Source: Sporosarcina sp. FSL K6-1522 (lineage in GTDB: Bacteria > Bacillota > Bacilli > Bacillales_A > Planococcaceae). Taken from it: a stretch of 64,000 bases of DNA. Shown here piece after piece: positions 19,588 through 28,963 of this stretch. The stretch spans positions 1,524,501 to 1,588,500 of the forward strand of contig NZ_CP152019.1 in assembly GCF_038622445.1 (NCBI RefSeq), written 5' to 3'. The stretch's first letter is position 1; every line of letters begins with the position of its first letter. The position numbers and the translations under genes are program-made. The notes beneath the pieces are model-generated. The model was not told where the DNA came from and searched no databases. It worked only from the letters and a program-made list of their open reading frames with translations.

Positions 19588-19588
19588 A
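19572..19588 (+). promoter_or_regulatory. CtsR operator at clpP
   Basis: The plus strand reads GGTCAAC GAA GGTCAAA, one mismatch from the CtsR heptad repeat RGTCAAA-NAN-RGTCAAA. It overlaps the -35 region of the clpP promoter, as in other Bacillales where CtsR represses clp genes until heat or protein stress. Confidence 0.85.
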
Positions 19589-19667
19589 TATAACGCTTTT
19601 AAAATAAATTCTGCAATATTAGTGTTTATTCATCCGTATTGGAATGATGAAAACCATTATTAAGGTA

Positions 19668-19696
19668 TTGACTAGGTGTTTCAGATGGGCTATAAT
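19668..19696 (+). promoter_or_regulatory. Promoter for tRNA-Arg
   Basis: TTGACT, a 17-base spacer and TATAAT form a near-consensus sigma-A promoter about 80 bases upstream of the tRNA. Confidence 0.7.
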
Positions 19697-19785
19697 TAAT
19701 ATTGCATGAAAATATCGGATAACACGTTATCAAAGTTTCGAAAAGTATTATAAACAGCGTTGTTATAGTGTTTGTGAAACCTAAC

Positions 19786-19857
19786 GTCCTCGTGGTGCAA
19801 TGGATAGCACGCAAGCCTCCGAAGCTTGAAATGTGGGTTCGACTCCCGCCGAGGGCA
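19786..19857 (+). tRNA. tRNA-Arg (anticodon CCG)
   Basis: A cloverleaf fits: acceptor stem GTCCTCG/CGAGGGC with discriminator A, anticodon arm GCAAGC-CTCCGAA-GCTTG with CCG at the anticodon position, and T-arm GTGGGTTCGACTCCCGC. The 3' CCA is not encoded. The tRNA sits exactly where the conserved clpP region gives way to the accessory block. Confidence 0.93.
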
Positions 19858-19944
19858 TATTAGTACCAACGATTTTACCCTTCATTGTTTAGTCAATGGT
19901 GGGTATTTTTTATTGTCCTGTATTGCAAGGACAAACTGATGAAA

Positions 19945-19980
19945 CAAGACAACCTTCATCTTTGGATGAAGGTTGTCTTG
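19945..19980 (-). terminator. Terminator after the first MFS transporter
   Basis: A perfect 16-bp stem (CAAGACAACCTTCATC with GATGAAGGTTGTCTTG) and a four-base loop. On the minus strand it is followed by TTTCATC. Confidence 0.75.
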
Positions 19981-19999
19981 TTGTACCAAATCATTTCAT

Positions 20000-21598
20000 T
20001 TACACTAAATTTTCCTCAGCATGTGTAGTGACTACAGGTTGTTCCTTCACAGCTTTTTTCTGTGGGAGGAAAAGGCTGAGAACGATGATAGACGCAAAGA
20101 GGCTGGCGACAATGAGAGACATATTTTGGATTCCCATCGTAGCACCTTCACCTAAGGCTGTCGCCATGAGCTCTTCAAAACGTATGCCGAGCGTTTGCAA
20201 TTCGGTTGCTAAAGCGCCATCGATGACTTTACCACCAGAGTTTCCGGCTTGCTGTACGGCTCCCATGAGATCAGGGTTAACGCCAGCAGCAGCGGCTTGA
20301 CTTGTGAGTGAGTTTTGCTGGGCTGATAGGCTGAATTTTGTAAAGAGCACGATCCCCGTGACAGAACCTAGAGGAGCACCGAAGTCACGGATAACCGATA
20401 ATAACCCAGAGCCGGCACCGTACTTATCAGTTGGAATGACATTTAAAGCGTATTTAAAGAAAATCGGAATGGCTGTACCGACACCGAAGAAAGCGGCTAA
20501 TAGCAAAATATAGGAAGTAGACGTACTTGCATCAATTCTAGAGAAAATGAGTAGGGCAGTAGTTGGTATAATGAGCGTGCAAATCAGCAGTTTCTTATTA
20601 TTGACTTTATCCGCTAACTTGCCGATAATCACGCCCCCAATAGCAGCGGCACCGGAGTTAAACATGAAGAATAATCCCGTTTCCGCGACATCTCCCCCAG
20701 GACGTGAAGTAAGAAAGAAGCTCATGGAATAGATGAATAATTGTAGTGCGGCAGTAAACGTTAAATAGCCAAGCGCCGCTAAGGCAAAAACGCGTTTCTT
20801 CAATAAAGACAGCTCGATAAGTGGATTGGGGATTCGATTTCCGAAAAACCATAAAAGTGCAGCTGCTAGTACGCCAGTTGCTAGTGTGCCGAGTGTGTAG
20901 GGCGATGCAATTCCGAACTGACCTACAAGTGTAGAAACCGATAAAATACAGGCAGTTGTGACAAAGAGCAAAAGAATCCCGACAAAATCCATAGATCCTT
21001 TGACGACACCTTTCGATTCTTTAATAAAGAACAATACAACTAAGAAGCCGGCAACTGCTAAGACACCGCTAATCCAGTAAATGATTGGCCAGCCGTATAC
21101 TTTTACTAAAAAGCCTGCAAGGCCCGCTCCGAGCATAGCAGCTACAGCTTGTACGGAGTTAAATATTCCGGAAGCGATGCCCCTTTGTTCAGGTTGGAAG
21201 ATGATTCCGATGTAGGCAATGACGATTGGGAATATACAAGAAACGCCTACACCTTGAAAAACACGTGCGACGAGTAGAAAAGAGAAGGTTGGGCTAACAG
21301 CAGCTGCGAATTCCGCGATGGCAAAAATCCCAATCCCGATTAATAGCACGCGCTTTCTTCCATGCTTATCCGCTAGTCTTCCCGTAATGGGATAAAGTGA
21401 CGCAGAGACAATGTAAAACGACAGGACGATTAAACCAGCTAAATGGGATGGAACTTCAAAATGTGCAGCAATAACTGGGATGGCAGGAGCTTGAAAAGCC
21501 ATTGCTTCAATAGCGATAAAAGCCCCGAATACTAAAGCGGAAAACTGAATCCATTGCGATTTGGTCGTTTTGGGTACTACAGTTTCATTTAACTCCAT
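20000..21598 (-). CDS. MFS transporter, DHA2 (EmrB/QacA) type
   Basis: A 532-residue polytopic protein with about 14 hydrophobic segments. It has the MFS motif A-like GRLADKHGRKRVLLIG between helices 2 and 3 and the motif-C-like GIFNSVQAVAAMLGAGLAGF. Such proteins are proton-driven drug or metabolite exporters. It is clearly paralogous to the protein at 24522-26117, with long stretches nearly identical (QWIQFSALVFGAFIAIEAMA against QWIQFIAVVFGAFVAIEAMA). It lies downstream of an AEC transporter and an amidohydrolase on the same strand; the substrate is unknown but may relate to the adjacent catabolic genes. Confidence 0.88.
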   Translation of the reverse strand: MELNETVVPKTTKSQWIQFSALVFGAFIAIEAMAFQAPAIPVIAAHFEVPSHLAGLIVLSFYIVSASLYPITGRLADKHGRKRVLLIGIGIFAIAEFAAAVSPTFSFLLVARVFQGVGVSCIFPIVIAYIGIIFQPEQRGIASGIFNSVQAVAAMLGAGLAGFLVKVYGWPIIYWISGVLAVAGFLVVLFFIKESKGVVKGSMDFVGILLLFVTTACILSVSTLVGQFGIASPYTLGTLATGVLAAALLWFFGNRIPNPLIELSLLKKRVFALAALGYLTFTAALQLFIYSMSFFLTSRPGGDVAETGLFFMFNSGAAAIGGVIIGKLADKVNNKKLLICTLIIPTTALLIFSRIDASTSTSYILLLAAFFGVGTAIPIFFKYALNVIPTDKYGAGSGLLSVIRDFGAPLGSVTGIVLFTKFSLSAQQNSLTSQAAAAGVNPDLMGAVQQAGNSGGKVIDGALATELQTLGIRFEELMATALGEGATMGIQNMSLIVASLFASIIVLSLFLPQKKAVKEQPVVTTHAEENLV

Positions 21599-21732
21599 GA
21601 GTATTCCCCCTACGTATATTTAGTTTCCGTGACAGAAGTTCCACAATCTCTATTCACTGTAAATTGTAAAATGCATAACCTCCCACCGCTTGTAAAGTTA
21701 TTTTTATTGGTTGTTTCTTCAATCACATTTGG

Positions 21733-22683
21733 TTAAGTAAGCAGACTAAAGTACGTTAACACGTAAATCATGACAGGAATCGTTAATAATGCAAGAATCG
21801 TAGATAACACGGTCGTAATGGCGCCCATGTCCTCATCGGCAGAGTATTTTGCAAATAAGATAGAGGCCAAGGTTAATGTCGGCATCATCGATTGAATCAG
21901 CACGGTTTGGACAATGGTCATGTCTAATTGAAAATAGCCAATTAATACGGCAACCAACGCTGGCAGCATCAGGAGCTTCACAGAAATAGGAATCCAAACT
22001 TTTAAGCCATTGTCTTTTACTCTTGAAAACTTGATAGACATGACAAGAATACCTATGTAAAACATGGCTAATGGTGCGGCAAGTGCCGCTAACTGATCGA
22101 CTAGATTGATGATTAATGTTGGGGGGCTATAATGAAAGTACGATACAATTAGCCCAACAAAAATAGAGATAAGTGGAATATTAATCATTGATTTAAATGT
22201 ATCAAGCTCAATTGATCGATTTTTTTGCAGTATTAGGACGCCTACAGTCCAAATCGTAAAATCCACACCTGCATCAAAAATGGCGGCATACAATGCACCT
22301 TCAGGCCCAATTAGCACCGCGCATAACGGAATGCCGATAAAACCCGTATTGCCAAGACCGGCCAATAAAGCTAGCTCAGCATGTTTTTTTGATTTTTTAT
22401 AAAAAATGAATGATAGTACCCAACCTAAGCCGATTCCAACGACATTTATCAAGATGGATACGAAAAAAACAAGAATAATCGTACGAAATGTATCATTATC
22501 CATCTTCACATTAAAAATGCTCGATAAAATAATGCTCGGCATCGCAATATTGACAATCAAACTGATGAACACACCACGAGTATCATCATTGAATTGGAAT
22601 GACTTTGAAAGAACCGCCCCAATTACAATCATGAATGAAATGATAGCAATTGATTGAATAACAATACTCAGCTCCATTGGCAT
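21733..22683 (-). CDS. AEC-family transporter (auxin efflux carrier-like)
   Basis: A 316-residue membrane protein with about ten hydrophobic segments in the AEC pattern: LLAGLGNTGFIGIPLCAVLIGPEG split across two motifs near residue 110, and the repeat-related GVLILQKN and VQTVLIQSMMPTLTLASILF regions. Bacterial AEC proteins often move small carboxylates such as malate or malonate. It is transcribed with the amidohydrolase upstream and the MFS gene downstream. The substrate is not readable from sequence. Confidence 0.82.
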   Translation of the reverse strand: MPMELSIVIQSIAIISFMIVIGAVLSKSFQFNDDTRGVFISLIVNIAMPSIILSSIFNVKMDNDTFRTIILVFFVSILINVVGIGLGWVLSFIFYKKSKKHAELALLAGLGNTGFIGIPLCAVLIGPEGALYAAIFDAGVDFTIWTVGVLILQKNRSIELDTFKSMINIPLISIFVGLIVSYFHYSPPTLIINLVDQLAALAAPLAMFYIGILVMSIKFSRVKDNGLKVWIPISVKLLMLPALVAVLIGYFQLDMTIVQTVLIQSMMPTLTLASILFAKYSADEDMGAITTVLSTILALLTIPVMIYVLTYFSLLT

Positions 22684-22718
22684 ACCTACCTTTAACTACT
22701 TTCAAGAATACTTCTTTC

Positions 22719-22770
22719 TTCATTCAAAAGATCGGGGCTCGACATTTGTCGAACCGACCTTTGAATGAAG
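22719..22770 (-). terminator. Long stem-loop between amidohydrolase and AEC genes
   Basis: TTCATTCAAA..GATCGG..TCGAC and GTCGA..CCGA..TTTGAATGAA form a long interrupted stem directly after the amidohydrolase stop. No clear U-tract follows, so it may be a weak terminator or an mRNA-stabilising hairpin. Confidence 0.5.
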
Positions 22771-22777
22771 AATAGAC

Positions 22778-24448
22778 TTAGTATGTTACTAAACTTTTTG
22801 CTCGTTTATAAACCATCTCTCCATCTATAAATGTAGCAAGAACTTTTATATCTTTAATGTGAATCGGGTCAACAGCTGTTGGATCTTTATCTAGAATCGC
22901 AAAGTCTGCACGTTTGCCTACTTCAATACTTCCCGATGCTTCTTCGTCAAAGTTTAGCTGTGCACCATAAAGGGTCATGGATTTTAAAGCTGTAAGGACA
23001 TCGGTTCTTTGATCGGCTCCCAAGACACGTCCCTCTATCGTCAGGCGATTGACGATTGCCCAAATAGAAAATAGGGGAGAGATAGGGGTAATTGGACAAT
23101 CAGAATGTACGGTAAACAACAAGCCTTTGTCAGCTGCTTCTTTCACGGGACTGATGCGCTGTGCACGTTCGGGTCCGAGAAATATACGTTCATGTCTGTC
23201 GCCAAAATAATAGACATGATTAATAAAAAAGGAACTCGCTACGCCAAGTGCTTTCATTTTACGTAAATCCTCTGAACTTGCTGTTTGTGCATGTTCAATG
23301 CGATGTCGGTGATCTTGTCGGGGGGCATTTTGTAGCGCATACTCATATCCTTCCAAAATCGACTCAATCGCCTTGTCGCCATTTCCGTGAATCGCAATTC
23401 GGAATCCACGGCTGTGTAAATCGAGTAATTGCTTGTTAAAGGCTTTTTGCTCGTGGATGAGATTACCCGTTAATTGTCCATCACAATAATAAGGCTGTCG
23501 TAAAGCTCCAGTTAAACCTTGTATGGAGCCATCCTGGAATAGCTTTGCACTATCTAACTGAATCCGCCCATTTGACTGTTCTTGTATTTCTTGAGCGAGT
23601 TGCTCCGCAGAGTAATGACTAAACATGCCACCTCCCTGTAGAAGTGTGTGCATGATCATTAATTGGGAGCGCATCGGGTTGACCTTCGATTTTGCCGCTT
23701 TAAAATGGACTTGTAATTCTTTGCCAGGATCATTCAACATGCCGACTGCAGCATCGGTATTCATGGTGATTCCCTGGGAAATATATTCTTGCGCTGCTTT
23801 GCCAAGCAGTTCAATCATTTCCGCTTCTGTCTTTTCCGGAATGACCTGAGTGACAGGGCACATCGCCGCATGTTCATATAAAACACCATTCAGGCATCCG
23901 TTACTATCCCTACCAAAGCTCCCCTTTGAAGTGTCCTCAATATTTTCCGGAATCATCGCCAATTCTAATGCTTTTGAATTGGCGACAGCTATATGACCAG
24001 AAGAATGGCTAATATAGACAGGATGATTCGGTACCGCTTTGTCGAGTTCTTTTCTAGTAGGATGGCGCTGTTCCTGTAGGAGCGTATCATCATAGCCAAA
24101 ACCTTGTATCCACTGACCTTCAGGAAGCTGTTCAGCTTTGGCACGTATTCTCGTTACTAGATCCTCAATCGTTGTATTGAGTGGTGAGCTGCAATTTACC
24201 ATGTCCATCATCAGTGCGTAAGACAAAATGTGGTTATGTGTATCGATAAAACCTGGAATCAAGGTAGCGCCTTCTAAGTTGACGATTTTTGTTTGATCTG
24301 AAATGTTTACGGTGTTGGTAGGAGGCGTTGGCGTATCCCAAATCTCCATAATCCGCCCATCTTTAACAGCTAAAGAGCATGCTTTTTCATTTTGCGCATT
24401 CAGCTTCAAAATCACAGCATTTGTAATTATCAAATCCATTACTGTCAA
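22778..24448 (-). CDS. YtcJ-like amidohydrolase (Amidohydro_3)
   Basis: A 556-residue metal-dependent hydrolase of the YtcJ group. The HxH zinc motif is in GFIDTHNHILS, further ligand regions are in AIHGNGDKAIE and RIEHAQTAS, and the late Asp is in FTVHSDCPITPI. The C-terminal RADFAILDKDP segment is typical of this family. These enzymes hydrolyse C-N bonds of poorly defined substrates. A second family member lies at 41573-43132, so the locus has two. It is probably co-transcribed with the downstream AEC and MFS genes. Confidence 0.88.
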   Translation of the reverse strand: MTVMDLIITNAVILKLNAQNEKACSLAVKDGRIMEIWDTPTPPTNTVNISDQTKIVNLEGATLIPGFIDTHNHILSYALMMDMVNCSSPLNTTIEDLVTRIRAKAEQLPEGQWIQGFGYDDTLLQEQRHPTRKELDKAVPNHPVYISHSSGHIAVANSKALELAMIPENIEDTSKGSFGRDSNGCLNGVLYEHAAMCPVTQVIPEKTEAEMIELLGKAAQEYISQGITMNTDAAVGMLNDPGKELQVHFKAAKSKVNPMRSQLMIMHTLLQGGGMFSHYSAEQLAQEIQEQSNGRIQLDSAKLFQDGSIQGLTGALRQPYYCDGQLTGNLIHEQKAFNKQLLDLHSRGFRIAIHGNGDKAIESILEGYEYALQNAPRQDHRHRIEHAQTASSEDLRKMKALGVASSFFINHVYYFGDRHERIFLGPERAQRISPVKEAADKGLLFTVHSDCPITPISPLFSIWAIVNRLTIEGRVLGADQRTDVLTALKSMTLYGAQLNFDEEASGSIEVGKRADFAILDKDPTAVDPIHIKDIKVLATFIDGEMVYKRAKSLVTY

Positions 24449-24521
24449 CTCATACCCCTCCTAAGTAACAAGATTAAAAATTAATATCATATAAAGAGAA
24501 TGTGATAACAGAAACAGGCTA

Positions 24522-26117
24522 TTAAGCTAACTCTTCCTGACTCACGTCAATCACAGCTGGTTGTTTCGATGATTTCACCTGCGGAACAAGACTGCTCAGA
24601 ATAATAAGGACGATAAAGATCCCCGCAACAACAAAGGACATATTTTGGATTGCCGTGGTAGCGGCTTCGCCTAAAGCTGTCGCCATCAAGTCTTCGAATT
24701 GTATGCCAAGCATTTGTAACTCGTTTGCCAGCGCACTATCAATGATTTGACCGCCAGAACTTCCCGCTTGTTGTACAGCACCCATAAGGTCTGGATTTAC
24801 ACCAGCCGCCGACGCTTGGCTCGCAAGGGAAGCCTGTTTAGACGATTCACTAAAACTTGTAAAGAGCACGATACCCGTGACGGAACCTAAAGGTGCCCCA
24901 AAGTCGCGAATGAAAGACAAAATCGCAGAGCCTGCTCCATACTTTTCCGCTGGGATTACGTTTAACGCATATTTGAACAGGATAGAAATTGCTGAACCAA
25001 TTCCAAAGAATGCGGCTAGCATTAAAATATGACTGATTGATGTCTCCGACTCCACCCGAGAAATTAAGAACAGGGAGGCTGTCGGTATCATAAATGTGCA
25101 AATAAGTAGTTTTTTCGGATTGACTTTGTCGGCAAGCCTTCCGACAATCAAACCGCCAACAGCGGCAGCGGCTGAATTGAATAGAAAAAATAACCCTGCT
25201 TCCGTTACATCTCCATTAGGTCGTAAATTTAAGAAAAAGCTCATGGAAAAGATCAGTAGCTGCATAGCCGCAACATATAACAAGTAAATGAGCCCAACCA
25301 AAGCGAATGTACGCTTTTTCAATAAAGACAATTCCATAATAGGATTTGGTTTTTTGTTGCCCGTTTTCCATAATAGAAATGCTGACAAGAAGCCCATGAA
25401 CAAGGCGCCTAAGGTATAAGGTGACGAAATCCCAAATTGGCCTACGAGAGTGGAAACGGATAACAAACATCCAGTAGTAATGAAGACTAAGACAACGCCA
25501 AGATAATCAAAAGAACCTTGGACGACCCCTTTCGACTCTTTGACGAAAAATAGTACGACGAAAAACCCTGCTAGTGCTAATGCACCGCTAACCCAGTAAA
25601 TAATAGGCCATCCATAGATGCTGACCAAAAATCCTGCGAGTCCTGCGCCGAGCATAGCCGCAACGGCTTGAATCGAGTTGAACAAGCCTGAAGCCATCCC
25701 ACGTTGGTCCGGGTGAAAGAGGACGCCGATATACGCGATGACAACCGGGAAAATGGCGGCAACGCCTACTCCCTGAAACACTTTACAAACGAGTAAGAAA
25801 GAGAAGGTTGGGCTGATGGCAGCGGCAAATTCAGAAATTGTAAAAATGGCTAATCCGATAAGAAGGACTCGTTTTCGTCCATACTGATCTGCGAATCTTC
25901 CCGTGATGGGATAGAGTGAGGCAGAGGCAATGTAAAAAGAGAGTATCATGATACCGGCCAAATGCGCTGGAACTTCAAAATGTGTAGAAATCACTGCAAT
26001 TACAGGAGCTTGAAAGGCCATTGCTTCAATCGCTACGAATGCACCAAATACGACAGCAATAAACTGAATCCATTGTGATGTAGACGTTTGAACTTCTGAA
26101 TTCTCCCTAACTTCCAT
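24522..26117 (-). CDS. MFS transporter, DHA2 type, paralogue of the first
   Basis: A 531-residue transporter with about 14 hydrophobic segments and the same motif A (GRFADQYGRKRVLLIGLAIF). It aligns along its full length with the 20000-21598 protein, which indicates gene duplication within the locus. It heads the minus-strand group MFS-amidohydrolase-AEC-MFS. A TetR regulator gene lies about 320 bases upstream on the same strand and is the nearest candidate controller. Confidence 0.88.
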   Translation of the reverse strand: MEVRENSEVQTSTSQWIQFIAVVFGAFVAIEAMAFQAPVIAVISTHFEVPAHLAGIMILSFYIASASLYPITGRFADQYGRKRVLLIGLAIFTISEFAAAISPTFSFLLVCKVFQGVGVAAIFPVVIAYIGVLFHPDQRGMASGLFNSIQAVAAMLGAGLAGFLVSIYGWPIIYWVSGALALAGFFVVLFFVKESKGVVQGSFDYLGVVLVFITTGCLLSVSTLVGQFGISSPYTLGALFMGFLSAFLLWKTGNKKPNPIMELSLLKKRTFALVGLIYLLYVAAMQLLIFSMSFFLNLRPNGDVTEAGLFFLFNSAAAAVGGLIVGRLADKVNPKKLLICTFMIPTASLFLISRVESETSISHILMLAAFFGIGSAISILFKYALNVIPAEKYGAGSAILSFIRDFGAPLGSVTGIVLFTSFSESSKQASLASQASAAGVNPDLMGAVQQAGSSGGQIIDSALANELQMLGIQFEDLMATALGEAATTAIQNMSFVVAGIFIVLIILSSLVPQVKSSKQPAVIDVSQEELA

Positions 26118-26440
26118 GAATATTCCCCCTAATCATTTTTAACTGCCACGAATAGCCCTACAACAAATACTTACATCGCTTTCTGATGACTGGTCTATAA
26201 ATAATGTTGAATGCGCTTACAAAATATAAATATCAGAACCGTAATACGCCTCCCCCGAAGTAAATTAGGTGGTGAAAAATTCTGACTACTAGTCATTGGG
26301 TGAATTATATGGGGGAATATTCAACTTGACAACCACTAAAAGTAGCAAAAATATCGGTAACCCGACACTTTTAGAGGAAATGTATGAAAACGATGCTAGT
26401 AACAACTGAAAAGGGTTTAATTAACAATTACAGGGTCTAA

Positions 26441-27064
26441 TCATAAAATATTTGCAGGTGTTAAATGGGGAATGTAGGGTTTCAACATCATGATTTTAGT
26501 AAGTTCATTGGCTATATCGTTCGAATCATGTTCCGAGTCTGGAGAGAATAACCAATGGCAAATAAAACCGACGAGGGTTGACGAAAGATAGCAGGCGAAA
26601 AAACCACTATGAATAGGTTGTTCATCATCTATTTCTTGGTGTTCAATTCTCTTTAAGAAAAAATGATACAAGTCCTCAGAAAGAAGCGGAATAAATCGTG
26701 TTCTTCTATTATTCAATAATGTTTTGAAGTAGAGTGAATGCTTTTCGATATAAGAAAAAATGGTAGTTGCTGCATGTAGGAGAAACGTTTTTTCATTGAT
26801 CTTTGTTGGGGTATCGTACGATAGGTCCTCTATGCTATTAATAATCCCCTTTGTTAAATCCTCAATTAAGCAAGCGAGTAAATCCTCTTTGTCTTTAAAA
26901 TGTGCATAAAAAGTAGAACGATTTAAATCTGAGCGGTTGACGATATCGGTAATAGAGATAACAGATAGATCTTTTTCATTTAGCAAAGAAATTAATGCGT
27001 CTCGTAACGCTTGTTTTGTGCGTAAAATTCTCCGGTCGACGTTTTTAGTTTCCATGTATATCAC
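26441..27064 (-). CDS. TetR/AcrR family regulator
   Basis: A 207-residue protein. Residues about 10-55 are a TetR helix-turn-helix (RILRTKQALRDALISLLNEK; VISITDIVNRSDLNRSTFYA followed by HFKDKEDLL), and the remainder is a helical ligand/dimer domain resembling the TetR_C_7 type. It is divergent from the acyl-CoA synthetase operon and upstream of the MFS group, so it could control either or both. Inverted repeats in the divergent gap are candidate binding sites. Confidence 0.88.
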   Translation of the reverse strand: MIYMETKNVDRRILRTKQALRDALISLLNEKDLSVISITDIVNRSDLNRSTFYAHFKDKEDLLACLIEDLTKGIINSIEDLSYDTPTKINEKTFLLHAATTIFSYIEKHSLYFKTLLNNRRTRFIPLLSEDLYHFFLKRIEHQEIDDEQPIHSGFFACYLSSTLVGFICHWLFSPDSEHDSNDIANELTKIMMLKPYIPHLTPANIL

Positions 27065-27155
27065 CCCTAGAATGTATTGAATTACTCAATCCTATGTCAT
27101 AGCTACAAAAAAATGGGGGAGAATAGATTGCCTATTCTGAAACTATATATTACTT

Positions 27156-27239
27156 TATACGCAATATCAATGATAATCTGAATATTTGGATAACCTGTAA
27201 AACTTACAAGTAATTTTTATTTTAGGTATTGCGTTTATA
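27156..27239. promoter_or_regulatory. Spaced inverted repeat in the tetR/acyl-CoA synthetase gap
   Basis: TATACGCAATATC (27156-27168) and GGTATTGCGTTTATA (27225-27239) are reverse complements with few mismatches, about 56 bases apart. The gap separates the divergent TetR gene and the catabolic operon. Operator function is inference. Confidence 0.4.
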
Positions 27240-27249
27240 GCAATCTTGG

Positions 27250-27267
27250 ATTACTATATGTGTAGTA
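27250..27267. promoter_or_regulatory. Palindrome upstream of the acyl-CoA synthetase
   Basis: TTACTA TATGTG TAGTAA is a perfect 6-bp inverted repeat 48 bases ahead of the TTG start. It is a plausible TetR-type operator. Confidence 0.4.
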
Positions 27268-27314
27268 ATAGAATATATTGAAAAGTTGGAATATTGACAA
27301 AGGAGGGGTCGGGG

Positions 27315-28889
27315 TTGAATGCGTATCTATTGCTAGAGATTGCTACCGGGATGGTACCAGAACAAGAAATCCTTACATTTGGAGATGAAAGACAGACGTA
27401 TTCACAGTTAATGGATAATACAGGAAGTCTTGCAGCGGCACTTGCGTCATCTGGAATAGGGCAAGGCGACCGCATTGGTCTCATCGCAACAAATTGTTCG
27501 GAGATGATTGAAATCTTTTTTGCAGCGTTTCAATTAGGTGCAGTCATCGTGCCGATCAATTATCGCGCGAAAGTGGATGAACTGTCATTTATGATTCAGG
27601 ATGCAGGTATTAAGGTGTTATTTTTGGAACCACGTTACGTGGATTTAATCACACCGTTTTTACCGACGAGTGGCATCCAATCTACCATCTGCATTGGGAA
27701 AACAGATCAAGACTTTCTCACATACGATGCAGTGAAAAAAGGCGTTACTCAGCCGCATGAAGGATTTGCGGATGTAGAATCGGGTGATTTGGCGGTTCTA
27801 TTGTATACAAGTGGTACAACAAGTAAACCGAAAGGCGTCATGATTACACATGGGCAGTTAACAAACTATGTGATGGGTCACTCGGAAGTGGCCGGCAGTA
27901 CAGATCAAGGTTCTTCGATTGTTTGTATACCGAACTATCACATTGCTGGAGCGACGAGTATTTGTAACGCCATTTACAGTGGTCGACGCTTAGTGCTCAT
28001 CAGGCAATTTGAAGCGGGCGAGTGGTTGCATTCTGTCGAGAAAGAACAAGTAAATCATGCGTTCATGGTGCCAACGATGCTCAAGCAAGTGATGGATCAC
28101 CCAGATTTCAGTTCAACGGACTTAAGTAGTCTGGAGAATTTATCGTACGGTGCTGCTCCGATGCCGCTTCCAGTTATTCGCAAGGCGATTGAATTATTCC
28201 CGGATACGACGAATTTCGCAAATGGGTTTGGGATGACAGAAACGACGTCTACCGTTTCTGTACTTACACCGGAAGATCATAAACTGACGGGGACAAGTGA
28301 GGAAATTGAGACGAAGATTCAGCGTTTGTCATCAGTGGGTAAGCCGCTCCCAGGTGTTGAAATTATGGTAGTCGATGATGATCGTAACCCAGTAGAAGCG
28401 AAGACGATTGGCAATGTCTATGTGCGAACAGGTAGGTCGATGAAGGGCTATTGGAAACGTCCAGAGGCTTCTAAAGAAACGTTGGTAGATGGTTGGATAA
28501 ATACGGAGGATATGGGCTGGCTTGATGAAGATGGTTATTTGTTTTTATGTGGTCGCAGCTCCGATATGATCATCCGAGGCGGGGAGAATATTTCGCCAGC
28601 AGAAATCGAAGATGTATTCTTTCAACATCCTACGGTAGCTGATGTGGCAGTCGTTGGCGTTCCAAGTTTGGAATGGGGAGAAGAAGTATTGGCCGTGATT
28701 GTCGCGCATGATATAGAGAATCCCCCGCCAGTTGAAGAGCTAATGACTCATTGTCGCGAGCATTTAGCAAGCTTTAAACGACCTTCCGAAATTAGATTCG
28801 AATCCGAACTACCTCGGAATTCGACAGGGAAAATCTTGAAGAGAACACTTCGAGAACAGTTTACACCGGCTAATGAAGCATACGGTTAA
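27315..28889 (+). CDS. Acyl-CoA synthetase (AMP-forming)
   Basis: A 524-residue adenylate-forming ligase that activates a carboxylic acid to its CoA thioester. Motifs in order: LLYTSGTTSKPKGVMITH (P-loop), GFGMTETT, NTEDMGWLDEDGYLFLCGR, and the C-terminal NSTGKILKRTLRE catalytic lysine region. The start chosen is TTG at 27315, eight bases after AAAGGAGG; the open frame continues upstream but runs through that site. It is first in a plus-strand operon with acyl-CoA dehydrogenases, MaoC subunits and a thiolase, so it probably loads the pathway substrate. Confidence 0.92.
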   Translation: MNAYLLLEIATGMVPEQEILTFGDERQTYSQLMDNTGSLAAALASSGIGQGDRIGLIATNCSEMIEIFFAAFQLGAVIVPINYRAKVDELSFMIQDAGIKVLFLEPRYVDLITPFLPTSGIQSTICIGKTDQDFLTYDAVKKGVTQPHEGFADVESGDLAVLLYTSGTTSKPKGVMITHGQLTNYVMGHSEVAGSTDQGSSIVCIPNYHIAGATSICNAIYSGRRLVLIRQFEAGEWLHSVEKEQVNHAFMVPTMLKQVMDHPDFSSTDLSSLENLSYGAAPMPLPVIRKAIELFPDTTNFANGFGMTETTSTVSVLTPEDHKLTGTSEEIETKIQRLSSVGKPLPGVEIMVVDDDRNPVEAKTIGNVYVRTGRSMKGYWKRPEASKETLVDGWINTEDMGWLDEDGYLFLCGRSSDMIIRGGENISPAEIEDVFFQHPTVADVAVVGVPSLEWGEEVLAVIVAHDIENPPPVEELMTHCREHLASFKRPSEIRFESELPRNSTGKILKRTLREQFTPANEAYG

Positions 28890-28963
28890 AACCGTTGTTA
28901 TTCATAAGAAGTAGGATAGTTTCTTGATGACGTATTCCTAAAAAAAGTAATGGGGTGAGAGAG

